A stretch of DNA of 50,762 nucleotides. It comes from Candidatus Magasanikbacteria bacterium GW2011_GWA2_56_11 (GTDB lineage: Bacteria > Patescibacteriota > Patescibacteriia > Magasanikbacterales > UBA922). The translations under genes were made by a program, and so were the position numbers. The notes beneath the pieces were generated by a model. The model did not search any database. It saw only the letters and a program-made list of their open reading frames with translations, and was not told where the DNA came from. This document shows positions 16,678-24,900 of the stretch, piece by piece. Where the stretch lies: assembly GCA_001004885.1 (NCBI GenBank), contig LCRX01000013.1, forward strand, positions 47,993 to 98,754, given 5' to 3'. The first letter of the stretch is position 1; the number at the start of each line of letters is the position of its first letter.

Positions 16678-18543
16678 CTATTCCGTCAATACCCCTTTTT
16701 GCCGCGCCCGCGCATCGTTTGGCAGGCCGGTATTGAGTGGCGCGGCGCTGGCTGATACCGTATTTGAAATATAACTGTCTTCTCCTAAAACAGATATTTG
16801 CTCCAGAAGCGGCGGAGTTTGTCCCCGGTGTTCCTCGCCGGGAGTAAAGCCCAGCTCGAAATATACGCCCACGCTCTCGTGGGCAGAGATAGCCGGCAGC
16901 GACCAGCTGACAGCGCGGGTGCTCGGATTGTACGTGGCGTCGCTGCCGCGGCTGACGCTGCTTTTGCCGGTCCAGACAATGTGCGCCGGGAGCACGGCCC
17001 GGAAGGCGAGGTTTTGCACCCGGCTCGTGGTGTTGGCAATTTTGATCAGTGCCCAATACTTGGTTTGTTTGCCGACTACCGGAGGGAGCGGTCCGCGTCC
17101 CAGCTGGTCGCCTTCGGCCGTGTAATAGCGCGCGTCAGCCTCGAGCAAAAGCACGGTTCCCACTGCCAGGCCGGGCAAGAGTCCTTCCGCTTGAATAGTT
17201 TTGGCTCCGGGCGCGGCCGGCCGGGCGCTGGCCCGGACCGCGGGCAGCAACACCAGGTCGCTGCCGCCCTGGGGGACGGATCGTATTGGAATTTGCAGCA
17301 CTAGGCTGCGCGCTTCTCCGGGGTTCAGCTGCCCCCAGTCCGGGTGCTGGCGCGCTCCGACCGTGAAGACGCCGCCGGAATAGGCGCCCAAATTTAGGGC
17401 CGAGAGCCGGGCGGTGTCCACCAGCGCCGCTGGCATGGAGACAGACAGCGACAAATCCGAAAGCGGCAGATCGCCATTGTTTTCTACTGTTATCGCGAGC
17501 GCGGCGGTATGTCCGGGAACTATTTTGGTCCGGCCGTCGCCCCAGGCTCCGTTCACCGACAGCCGCGGGTGGCTCACTTTGAGGCGGCGTCCGACTTTCA
17601 CTTGGGAGAAGACGTGCTGCTGCAGTTTGAACTGCGGCGTAAAGGCCAATTCCAGCTCTGTAACAGCGGCCGCGAGCGACGAATCCAGCCGCAGTGTGAG
17701 GCGCTCTTCCTGGCCGGGCAATAGCGGCGGCAAAAACCACGCGCCAGGCTCTATCCTGCCGGCGCTTGAGGACACGGCGGTCAGAGTGAAACCGTCTGCC
17801 TGGGGAAAGGGGACCAGAATAGAGGGCAGCGCCTGGTCGTAAGGGTTTCTAACAAGCAGGGTTATCGGTGATGATCCCAGCTCCAGGATAGTGTCGGGAA
17901 CCGTGAGTTCGGTTTCCAATACCGAGCCCCGGAGCGTGGTGATAACCGGCGAACGCTTCACTTCCCTCCAGGTTTTTCCGGCTTGCGCGTAGGTGAGGTA
18001 GGCGATTATCTGTTCTTCGGTATCCGGAGTGCCAAAAAAACGGCCGCGGATAATGGCTTCGCCGCCGGAGCGGGGCGTGAGATCCGGGAGGGAAAACGTT
18101 TCGGTGCTCGACGAGTAACGGTCCGAGGGCAGCGCCGACTCAACCATAAAACCGGCGGGAAAATGAACGCGCAATTCCGGGTCGGACAGCGACACGTCGC
18201 TGTCGTTGCGATAGCGGACAGTATAGCTAACATATTCGCCGCTCCTGATGCGGTCCGGACCGGCGGCATCTTTGACCGCCGGGTCGAGAGACAGGCTGAC
18301 GAGCGCGGTAACAGTCGGATCATACCATAGCCAGGCGGCGGTCATGGTCGCGAGTCCGAGCGCGAGAGACAGAAGCGTGAGATCGAAGATAAACAATTTT
18401 CGGGCATGGGCAAACCGCAGATGGTAGCGCTTTTTGTAGTGATGTTCGGCCGCCTGTATAGGCGAGAGAAGCAGGGCCAAGAACCAGCGGTGCGGAGCGT
18501 GAAAAAAATGATGGCGGTTAAAGTGTTGGGTAAAAAATTTCAT
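16678..18543 (-). CDS. DUF11-like membrane-anchored surface protein
   Basis: The protein is 621 aa. Residues 1-48 are basic and His-rich (cytoplasmic), followed by one transmembrane helix (about 50-72, FDLTLLSLALGLATMTAAWL). The rest is a long extracytoplasmic part built of beta-sandwich repeats: YVSYTVRYRNDSDVSLSDPE, AALAITVENNGDLPLSDLSL and YWALIKIANTTSRVQNLAFR. These resemble DUF11/CARDB-like domains common in Patescibacteria. It is preceded by hairpin-leader copy A. A 15-codon upstream open frame (18587-18540) ends in ATGA overlapping the start, which may couple translation. A cell-surface structural role is inferred. Confidence 0.8.
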   Translation of the reverse strand: MKFFTQHFNRHHFFHAPHRWFLALLLSPIQAAEHHYKKRYHLRFAHARKLFIFDLTLLSLALGLATMTAAWLWYDPTVTALVSLSLDPAVKDAAGPDRIRSGEYVSYTVRYRNDSDVSLSDPELRVHFPAGFMVESALPSDRYSSSTETFSLPDLTPRSGGEAIIRGRFFGTPDTEEQIIAYLTYAQAGKTWREVKRSPVITTLRGSVLETELTVPDTILELGSSPITLLVRNPYDQALPSILVPFPQADGFTLTAVSSSAGRIEPGAWFLPPLLPGQEERLTLRLDSSLAAAVTELELAFTPQFKLQQHVFSQVKVGRRLKVSHPRLSVNGAWGDGRTKIVPGHTAALAITVENNGDLPLSDLSLSVSMPAALVDTARLSALNLGAYSGGVFTVGARQHPDWGQLNPGEARSLVLQIPIRSVPQGGSDLVLLPAVRASARPAAPGAKTIQAEGLLPGLAVGTVLLLEADARYYTAEGDQLGRGPLPPVVGKQTKYWALIKIANTTSRVQNLAFRAVLPAHIVWTGKSSVSRGSDATYNPSTRAVSWSLPAISAHESVGVYFELGFTPGEEHRGQTPPLLEQISVLGEDSYISNTVSASAAPLNTGLPNDARARQKGVLTE

Positions 18544-18592
18544 AGGGCGGGAATCGTAGTCCGCATTTCTCCAATGTCGGCTGGCATTGATT

Positions 18593-18751
18593 GAATTGAT
18601 AGTGAGTTATTAGCAATTCTCTTTTCTAAGTTGAACCGAAACATATATACTGATTTTCGCGGCCCCAATGTCTGAGCCCACAAGAGCGAGTTTTGGTGCC
18701 GCGAAAATCAGTCTATGTTTGAGGCGAAAAGGGGAAACTCGCTGTGAGTTC
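18593..18751 (-). repeat. Hairpin-leader element, copy A
   Basis: Read on the minus strand the element starts GAACTCACAGCGAGTTTCCC and ends ...GCTAATAACTCACTATCAATTC, 50 bp before the ATG at 18543. Its core is a long stem (AACATAGACTGATTTTCGCG and its complement, slightly diverged here) around a 24-nt loop. The loop orientation is the same as in copies C and D. TATAAT (18757-18752) abuts its 5' end. Confidence 0.9.
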
Positions 18752-18757
18752 ATTATA
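18752..18757 (-). promoter_or_regulatory. -10 hexamer at the 5' end of leader copy A
   Basis: TATAAT on the minus strand directly abuts the element, so transcription would start a few bases inside it. The -35 is weak. Confidence 0.5.
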
Positions 18758-18784
18758 TGGTAAAAGCGCTTTCGCGTACAGGCG

Positions 18785-18810
18785 CAAAAAAAATCCCCGT
18801 TAGAGGGGAT
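18785..18810 (-). terminator. Terminator of the HTH gene
   Basis: On the minus strand ATCCCC, loop TCTAAC, GGGGAT is followed by TTTTTTTT, six bases after the stop of the gene at 18816. Confidence 0.85.
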
Positions 18811-18815
18811 AAAAT

Positions 18816-19307
18816 TTAATGGCGGCCGGCCGGGCCAGGCATAGCCGGCACTGTCGGCCGCGCAGTGGGGGCCTGGCTGTGGCCAGTTTCGGTGCGGTCA
18901 AAACCTGGCGGGACTTCGTTTGGTTTGTCGCTTCCGGCTGCTGCGTCCATAGCCCCGGGTTGGTTTTTGACCCCCGGAGTCTGTTTGTCATTTTTGATCG
19001 TTTTGGTGCTCGGCGAATACAGAGTATTGGAAATTTTCCAGCGGTCAATGAACTGGCCGATGCCGTGCTGGTTGGATTTGTTTCGGACCGTGGTTTTGCG
19101 CTGGGACCATTTGACCAGGCTCTCGAAGTTGATTTTGTACCGGCCGGCCACCACCACGTAAGTAACATCCTGGTCCCGGATAGCGCGCCGGATAGTCTGC
19201 GGGTTGACGCCGAACAAGCGCGCCGCTTCCGAAATCGAGACGCGTATTACTTCTTTGGCGTCTCCTTTTTTAAGATCCTTTTTTTCTTGAATCGGCAGCG
19301 TAGGCAT
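18816..19307 (-). CDS. Small DNA-binding protein with an excisionase/MerR-type helix-turn-helix
   Basis: The protein is 163 aa. Residues about 22-70 (RVSISEAARLFGVNPQTIRR and then AIRDQDVTYVVVAGRYKINF) are a winged helix-turn-helix of the excisionase/MerR-like HTH_17 type: an AARLFGVNPQTIRRAI recognition helix, followed by the usual strand that in family members reads out a residue pair. The remaining ~90 residues are polar, Pro/Thr/Lys-rich and probably disordered. It has its own terminator and a consensus promoter. A copy of the ATTTGTATA motif overlaps its predicted transcription start, and two longer palindromes lie further upstream. Autorepression and control of the divergent sigma-factor gene are inferred from that layout. 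Confidence 0.8.
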   Translation of the reverse strand: MPTLPIQEKKDLKKGDAKEVIRVSISEAARLFGVNPQTIRRAIRDQDVTYVVVAGRYKINFESLVKWSQRKTTVRNKSNQHGIGQFIDRWKISNTLYSPSTKTIKNDKQTPGVKNQPGAMDAAAGSDKPNEVPPGFDRTETGHSQAPTARPTVPAMPGPAGRH

Positions 19308-19374
19308 ACTTAAACCGGGATTTGTTATGCGTCTTGAGCCGGGAAACTACTATTATTAAAACCGGTTTTTTTCA

Positions 19375-19390
19375 ATTTGTATAGACAAAT
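19375..19390. promoter_or_regulatory. Operator-like half-palindrome overlapping the HTH promoter
   Basis: ATTTGTATAGACAAAT shares ATTTGTATA with the two full palindromes at 19461-19486 and 19518-19543. Confidence 0.5.
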
Positions 19391-19417
19391 ATTAACAAAT
19401 TGATGAGGGTTTGTCAA
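19389..19417 (-). promoter_or_regulatory. Promoter of the HTH gene
   Basis: On the minus strand TTGACA (19417-19412), 17 bp and TAATAT (19394-19389). The predicted start lies within ATTTGTATAGACAAAT (19375-19390), placing a possible operator on the promoter. Confidence 0.8.
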
Positions 19418-19460
19418 TAATTCATCCAATTTTGGGGTTTAATTTAGTTTTTTGCTTCTT

Positions 19461-19486
19461 ATTTGTATAGACCAGTCTATACAAAT
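19461..19486. promoter_or_regulatory. 26-bp operator-like palindrome
   Basis: The form is ATTTGTATA-N8-TATACAAAT. Here the arms are perfect over 12 bp (ATTTGTATAGAC and GTCTATACAAAT, two-base centre). The same spacing is found in the centre of the 64-bp palindrome 57 bp away. Confidence 0.65.
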
Positions 19487-19498
19487 TGGATAGCAAGC

Positions 19499-19562
19499 GC
19501 CAGCCCTATCAGACTATATTTGTATACAATATTGTATACAAATATAGTCTGATAGGGCTGGC
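19499..19562. repeat. Perfect 64-bp palindrome
   Basis: The left half begins GCCAGCCCTATCAGACTATA and the right half is its exact complement with no spacer. Pairing continues outward (CAAGC/GCTTG) after a two-base bulge. The centre (19518-19543) is ATTTGTATA-N8-TATACAAAT. The palindrome lies between the HTH gene and the sigma-factor gene. Confidence 0.9.
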
Positions 19563-19711
19563 TTGTCGTTTGTTGCCCGCATGGCGACCAAACGCGCATT
19601 GATAGTTAATGCCTTTGTTGTTTTGGCACCGCTTACGCCTATGCCGCCATCCACATACCCTTTGCGCGGCACCCCCTTTTATGGTATAGTTTTTCCTACC
19701 TTTGGCGGGTG

Positions 19712-19717
19712 TATACT
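19712..19717 (+). promoter_or_regulatory. Candidate -10 of the sigma-factor gene
   Basis: TATACT, with a poor -35, would start transcription near 19724. This favours translation from the ATG at 19767 over the in-frame ATG at 19719. Confidence 0.4.
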
Positions 19718-19766
19718 AATGAATGTTCCGGGGTGTAACACTTTTTTATTACCGCCGTCTTCATAT

Positions 19767-20327
19767 ATGCCAACCGCTGCCGTGGAAAAAAAACTCGTGT
19801 ACCGGGTAACAAAAGAACACGACCCAGTGGCGTACGGCGAATTGTACGATAGATACGTTGAAAAGATCTATCGGTTTATCTTCTTTAAAGTTTCCACCAA
19901 AGAGGAGGCGGAAGACCTCGCGAGCGAGGTGTTTCTCAAGACCTGGCATTATCTGACCGGCAAGGACGGCCGGGACGTTTCCAGTTTCAGCGGCTTGATC
20001 TACCGCGTCGCGCGTACCTGCATCATTGATTTCTACCGTGAAAGGAGCCGGCGCGCCGAGCATCCTCTGGATTTGGCCGAGGCCTACGGAGCGGACGAGA
20101 AGCGTTATCATCTGGTGGCGGTAGAGCAGGAGACGCTACACATTCTCAAGATCCTTAAAAAAATGAAACAGGAATACCAGGAAGTTTTGATTTTTAAATA
20201 TTTGGAAGATCTCTCGGTCAGAGAGATCGGCGAGATTTTGGGCAAGTCCGCCGTTAATGTTCGCGTAACCTTGCATCGGGCTCTTAAAATCGCCAAACAG
20301 CTTTTGGACAAAGAAGGACATCTATGA
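19767..20327 (+). CDS. ECF-family RNA polymerase sigma factor
   Basis: Starting at the ATG at 19767 the protein is 186 aa, the usual ECF length; the frame is open further upstream but those residues are not sigma-like. Region 2 is YGELYDRYVEKIYRFIFFKV and then EEAEDLASEVFLKTW. The linker is followed by region 4, EYQEVLIFKYLEDLSVREIG and then EILGKSAVNVRVTLHRALKI, a clear helix-turn-helix. It directs RNA polymerase to alternative promoters. The stop overlaps the ATG of the next gene (ATGA), so sigma and anti-sigma are co-translated. The upstream region carries the palindromic operators described here, so HTH control is plausible. Targets are unknown; the neighbouring S-layer gene is a candidate. 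Confidence 0.9.
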   Translation: MPTAAVEKKLVYRVTKEHDPVAYGELYDRYVEKIYRFIFFKVSTKEEAEDLASEVFLKTWHYLTGKDGRDVSSFSGLIYRVARTCIIDFYRERSRRAEHPLDLAEAYGADEKRYHLVAVEQETLHILKILKKMKQEYQEVLIFKYLEDLSVREIGEILGKSAVNVRVTLHRALKIAKQLLDKEGHL

Positions 20328-21637
20328 AAGAGGTAGTGAAACAACTTAGACAGCTGCGGTCGGCAGAAGGCCTGATAAATCCGGACCAGACGTGGGCGAA
20401 ACAAAACCGCGAGCGCCTGCTAACCCAGATTGGCAATACGGTCGCCGCCCCTTCAGAGCCTACTTTGCGCGAACGGACGCGCGAGTTCGTTTTTATGTTC
20501 CGGTCGGCCCGTATCATCCGCCTTTTTCGGCCTACCTTAACAGCCTTTTTGGTCGCCCTCGTGGCTACCGGAGGCTGGATCGCCAGTGTCAGCGCTTCCT
20601 TCAACAGCGTGCCGGGCGACCGCTTGTGGGCAGTTAAGCGGGCCGCGCAAAAGACAGAGGTGGCCGTCAAGAGTATCGGGGCTTCAGAAGGGGAGAAGGC
20701 CGAGCTCCACCTTAAGCTCGCCAAGAGTCGGGCCGACGATATTAAAAAGGCCGTCGTAGAAAAACTGCCGACTTCAGCCGCCAGTACTGCCGCCGACACG
20801 GCCAAAACAGTCAAAGACGTGGCGGCAGCGGCTCGTGATTTGGCGCAGGCTGTCCAGTCTGCCTCGGTCGCGACGAGCGAGCAGGTAAAAACTGTGGCTA
20901 AGGCTAACCCCCAGGAGGCCGTTGCCCTGGTGAAAGATGTTACCCAAAACACGGGTGAGATCGTCAAAACCCTTAAGCAGACCGCGGTCGAGTCCGGCAC
21001 CACGGCGCCGGCAGTAACGCGGCAGATGATAGAGACGGTTGAGTCTGTCAATAATAGCGCTATCTCGACAATGGAGACTGTGGTGGGAGAGAGCAAGGCC
21101 GTTACCGGCACTGAGGGCGCGGCTGTCAGGCAGATTATCTCAGGAAAGCTTACCGAAATGGCTGAAACCGCCAAGGACATGAAGCAGAATGTGGATACAG
21201 TCAAAGAAGTTATCGCCGATGCCGGCGCGCTCAAACCATCGGCGGCCACCAGCACCATGGGGGTCAAAACAGACGTCAAGAACGCGAGCACTACGCCGGC
21301 TGGCGGCTATTCGTTGAAGCCCGAGATTATGCCGGTATCTACCACGTCGGGCATGCCATATGCCACCTCCACGGCTGTTCAGAGTCCGTCCGCCAGCACC
21401 ACCGCCATTTTGATAAGCAAGGTTAAAGAAGCGGAGCAAAAGACGGCCGTTATCGAGGAGTCGGTCGGGGAAATTCAAAAAATTATTGACGACGGCAATT
21501 TACGCGAGGCGCTGAGCAAGTTGAAAGGACTAAACGAAAGCGCCGGAACCGCCGAGAAGTTTATTATCGAGACCAGGACACAGGCGAATATGACAGCCGA
21601 GACCAGGCTGCCGGCGCCAGACCCGGGTCTGAAGTAA
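20324..21637 (+). CDS. DUF5667-type membrane protein, probable anti-sigma factor
   Basis: The protein is 437 aa. Residues 1-60 are a charged cytoplasmic segment that would hold the sigma factor. A single transmembrane helix follows (about 67-86, LTAFLVALVATGGWIASVSA). Immediately outside is SVPGDRLWAVKRAAQKTEVA, the signature of DUF5667 proteins of Patescibacteria and Actinobacteria. The rest (about 120-437) is a long Ala/Thr/Lys/Glu-rich helical region with many VKxV/AKxV repeats, likely extended or coiled. It overlaps the sigma gene by four bases. The pairing with an ECF sigma and the topology support an anti-sigma role; this is known for such gene pairs but not shown here. Confidence 0.8.
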   Translation: MKEVVKQLRQLRSAEGLINPDQTWAKQNRERLLTQIGNTVAAPSEPTLRERTREFVFMFRSARIIRLFRPTLTAFLVALVATGGWIASVSASFNSVPGDRLWAVKRAAQKTEVAVKSIGASEGEKAELHLKLAKSRADDIKKAVVEKLPTSAASTAADTAKTVKDVAAAARDLAQAVQSASVATSEQVKTVAKANPQEAVALVKDVTQNTGEIVKTLKQTAVESGTTAPAVTRQMIETVESVNNSAISTMETVVGESKAVTGTEGAAVRQIISGKLTEMAETAKDMKQNVDTVKEVIADAGALKPSAATSTMGVKTDVKNASTTPAGGYSLKPEIMPVSTTSGMPYATSTAVQSPSASTTAILISKVKEAEQKTAVIEESVGEIQKIIDDGNLREALSKLKGLNESAGTAEKFIIETRTQANMTAETRLPAPDPGLK

Positions 21638-21660
21638 AAAGGTTCTGGCAGTCGACGTTT

Positions 21661-21931
21661 GGTCTACTGTCCGGCCGTTGCCCTCTGTGATTCACGGGGG
21701 GCGGCAGCCATACAGTATAGGGCACCCATCCGGCTTGTCCTGGATGGAGTAGCGTTTCGGGCTTGTGCCGCCCGGCGCTAAACCCGACGCAGTCGGGACA
21801 CTGTCTAGCCGAAAGGTCGATCCAGGAGGAGGCGCAAGCCTTGTACCCTGGAGTTGGACAGTCTTACAAACCGCTTATTTGATTGATTCCGACTCAGTCG
21901 GGACGCTTTCAAATAAGCAGAAAGCTAATTT
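21661..21931 (+). ncRNA. Highly structured leader RNA candidate before the S-layer-like gene
   Basis: Successive helices can be drawn by eye: GCCG/CGGC (21674-21677 with 21702-21705, enclosing CCC/GGG pairs), CCATCC/GGATGG (21726-21731, 21742-21747), TAGCG/CGCTA (21750-21754, 21776-21780) enclosing CGGGC/GCCCG, and CCCGAC-GCA-GTCGGG (21783-21797). ACTGTC/GACAGT (21800-21805, 21857-21862) encloses TCCAG/CTGGA and AGGC-GCAA-GCCT, a GNRA loop. Last is a 10-bp helix GCTTATTTGA/TCAAATAAGC (21873-21882, 21909-21918) enclosing CCGAC-TCA-GTCGG. The final helix ends 13 bases before the ATG. It matches no RNA family I know. It could be a riboswitch-like leader, an mRNA stabiliser or a separate small RNA. 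Confidence 0.55.
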
Positions 21932-24900
21932 ATGCACGATTTGAAGAAATTCGGTAAAAAGCTCTTCACCGTGTCTGTGGTCGCCATGACCATGGTATGG
22001 AGCGTCGGTCTTTCGGCTCTCGTACCGGCTGGCGTAGCCGCTGCCACGTGTCCCGAGCTCGAGGCCGGAGATCTCTTTAAGGTCAAGGGCAACTCGGCGG
22101 TTTATCTTATCGATGCCGACATGAACCGCCGGTATTTCCCGAATTCAGAGGTCTACAACACTTGGTACAAAGATTTCTCTGGCGTAGTAACGATCGACCC
22201 GACCTGTACCGATGCTTATCCCAGCGCGGGCGGCGTCAACTATCGTCCGGGTTCTCGTCTCGTAAAGACGGCGGTATCCCCGAGCGTCTTCGCGGTCGGC
22301 GCGAACAACATGAAACAGAAACTGGCGAGCGAAGAGGTCGCCAAAGCCCTCTACGGCGCGAACTGGGCCAAACTTGTCCGCGATCTTCCGGACGTGTTTG
22401 ACGCCAACTACAAAGTTGGCGCAGTGCTCGACACGGCCAAACTTCACGACGGCATGCTCGTCAAAAAAGAAGGCGAGACCGCTGTTTACTCTGTCTCGGG
22501 CGGCAAGCTCCTGAAGGTAGACGGCGAGCTTTCGTCTCAGGTTAAGGGCGATGTCCGCACGGTCTCGGCCGCAGTATTCGGCACAGCCACGGCTGACGCC
22601 GCGACTGTTACCCCGGCCAAACTGGTCGAGAATCCGGCTCAGGTTGGTACCAGCGGTACCACCCCGACCACTCCGACCACCCCGACCACTCCGGCTACCG
22701 GCGCCTTGAAAGTTACTCTTGCGTCCGACAGCCCGGTAAGCACCTACGCGTTGGCCAACGCCGCTCGCGTACCGTTTGCCAAAGTCGTCTTCAAGAACAC
22801 CGGCACGGAAAAAGTTACCATTGACTCCTTCAAAGTAGTCCGTGGCGGCGCTCCGGCCGTCAATGCCGATTTTTCGACTGTTAACGTGGTCGATGCCAGC
22901 GGCAATCTCTTGAACGACGCCGGCAAGAGTCTCAATTCGGACAATCTCGCCACCTTTACCGAGGACATCGTCCTCAACGGCGGCGAAGAGAAAGTCTATA
23001 CCTTGGTAGGTGACATGGCCGCCGCGGCGGCGATGACGACGGGTAACGTGCCGACTCTCGGCGTCCACTCGCTCGAAACCACCGCTACGGTAGAAGGAAC
23101 TTTACCCCTCTTTGGGCACTCGGTGACTACCAATGACAACGTTACCCTCGGCACGGTTACTCTCGCCGAAGGTTCTACGGTCGGTACTGTTACCAAACAG
23201 ATCGGTTCCAACGATGTCAACCTGGCCAACCTCAAGATTTCGGTAGCGACCGAAGACTTCCAGGTACAGCGGGTCGTCATGTACAACGGTGGTACCGTGT
23301 CTGACACCGATATCGAGAATTACGAACTCAAATACAACAACAATGTCGTCGCCAAAGGCACGATGAAGGGTAAGTACCTTACCTTTGATTTGGCCGCCTG
23401 CACGACCGACTGCAAGATCGAAAAAGGCAATGACAAGACCTTTGCCGTATTTGCCGACATTAGCGGCGGTTCTGGCCGCGATATTCAGCTCTACGTGCAA
23501 AAGCAGGTTCATGTCCTGGCCAAGGATCTCAAGAACAACCAGTACGTTACCCCGACCAACAACTTCGCTTCGGCTTCGCCGGACGTGAATGTTTCTCAGG
23601 GTAAGATCAACATCACGAAGACCGACGATGTCAAGAGCGGCGATGTGCCGGACAACGCCACGAATGTCGCTCTCGCCAGCTTTAACTTCAAAGTTCAGGG
23701 CGAGCCGATTGACGTGCGTACTCTGGTCTTCAAGATCACCCCGTCCGGTTCGACCCAGCCAGCCCACCTCGACAGCTTAGTCATCTACAATAAAGATGGC
23801 AAAGCCCTGATCGGCGGTGGGGACGGCGTGGGGGCCTCGGCGGCGACTGCCGGTTATGCCACCAGCACTGATTCGTTCACGCTTCAGCCTGGCGACAATA
23901 TCTTGACCGTCAAGGCCAAGATTACCAGCGATCCGGCTGCCAACGACACGATTCAGATCGGTATTGACATGAACTCGGTTAACTTCGATGCTCGCGGTGT
24001 CAACAGCGGTGAAACCATCACCCTGGGTACATACGCTACCCCGAACAACTCGGTGGTCAGCGGCAACACCATGACCGTTCGCGAAGGCGCGCTGCGCGTT
24101 ACCACCATGCCGACTCCGTCGGCCCGTAGCGTGGCCGCTGGTACGAACGGTGTCGAGTTGGCCCACGTCCTCCTGGACGCCGGCGGCTCTTCCGAGGATT
24201 TGAAAGTTACCCAGTTCAAGGTCAAAGATACGACCGGCGCTACCGCCAAGACTATTGACATCCAGAGCATCCGTCTCTATGTCGACAAGGATGGCGACAG
24301 CTACAACAGCGCCGGAACCGAGGAAGCGCTTACCGAAACCGTCAGCGGTTCGGATTCCACGGCCAACAATGATGAAACCTTTACCTTCAACCTGAGCGGC
24401 GCCGACCAATTCGTGATCAAGGCCGGCAAGAAACTCGTGGTTAAAGTAAAGGCTGAAATCGCGGGCGGAGCTACCGCCGGTTCGCACACCTTTGCGACCA
24501 ACGTAGCCAACGATATTTCCGCGGTCGGTGTTACCACCGGTTCCACGGTCAGCGAAACCATTGAAACCGGCGCGTCCGGCCAGGCCCTCACTATCGGCGC
24601 GGCCGGCGGTACGGTCGAGGTTTCTCTTGATCCGTCGAACCCCAGCGCCAAGCTCTTCGCGGCCGGTACGACCGGCGTGAAACTCGGCACCTTCAAGTTC
24701 CTTTCGACCACCACTGAGAACGTAGAGATCGACAAGATTCTCTTGACTCAGCGCGTAACGGCCACCGCGAGCTCCTCGTACAAGGATTACGATCTCCTGT
24801 ACTTGGTGGACGAGAGCGGTAAGACCGTCGGCTCGGTTGTTCCGACCAGCACGACCCCCCTTATCGACCTCGATTCCAAGGCGTTCGTCGTTGACATCAG

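Noticed and set aside
18593-18751. Hairpin element as an insertion sequence
   Set aside because: No transposase is present in or near any copy, and all four copies keep the same position and orientation before start codons.
21661-21931. RNase P RNA, tmRNA or a cobalamin, glycine or c-di-GMP riboswitch
   Set aside because: The conserved core sequences of those families are not visible; only generic hairpins and a GNRA loop are seen.
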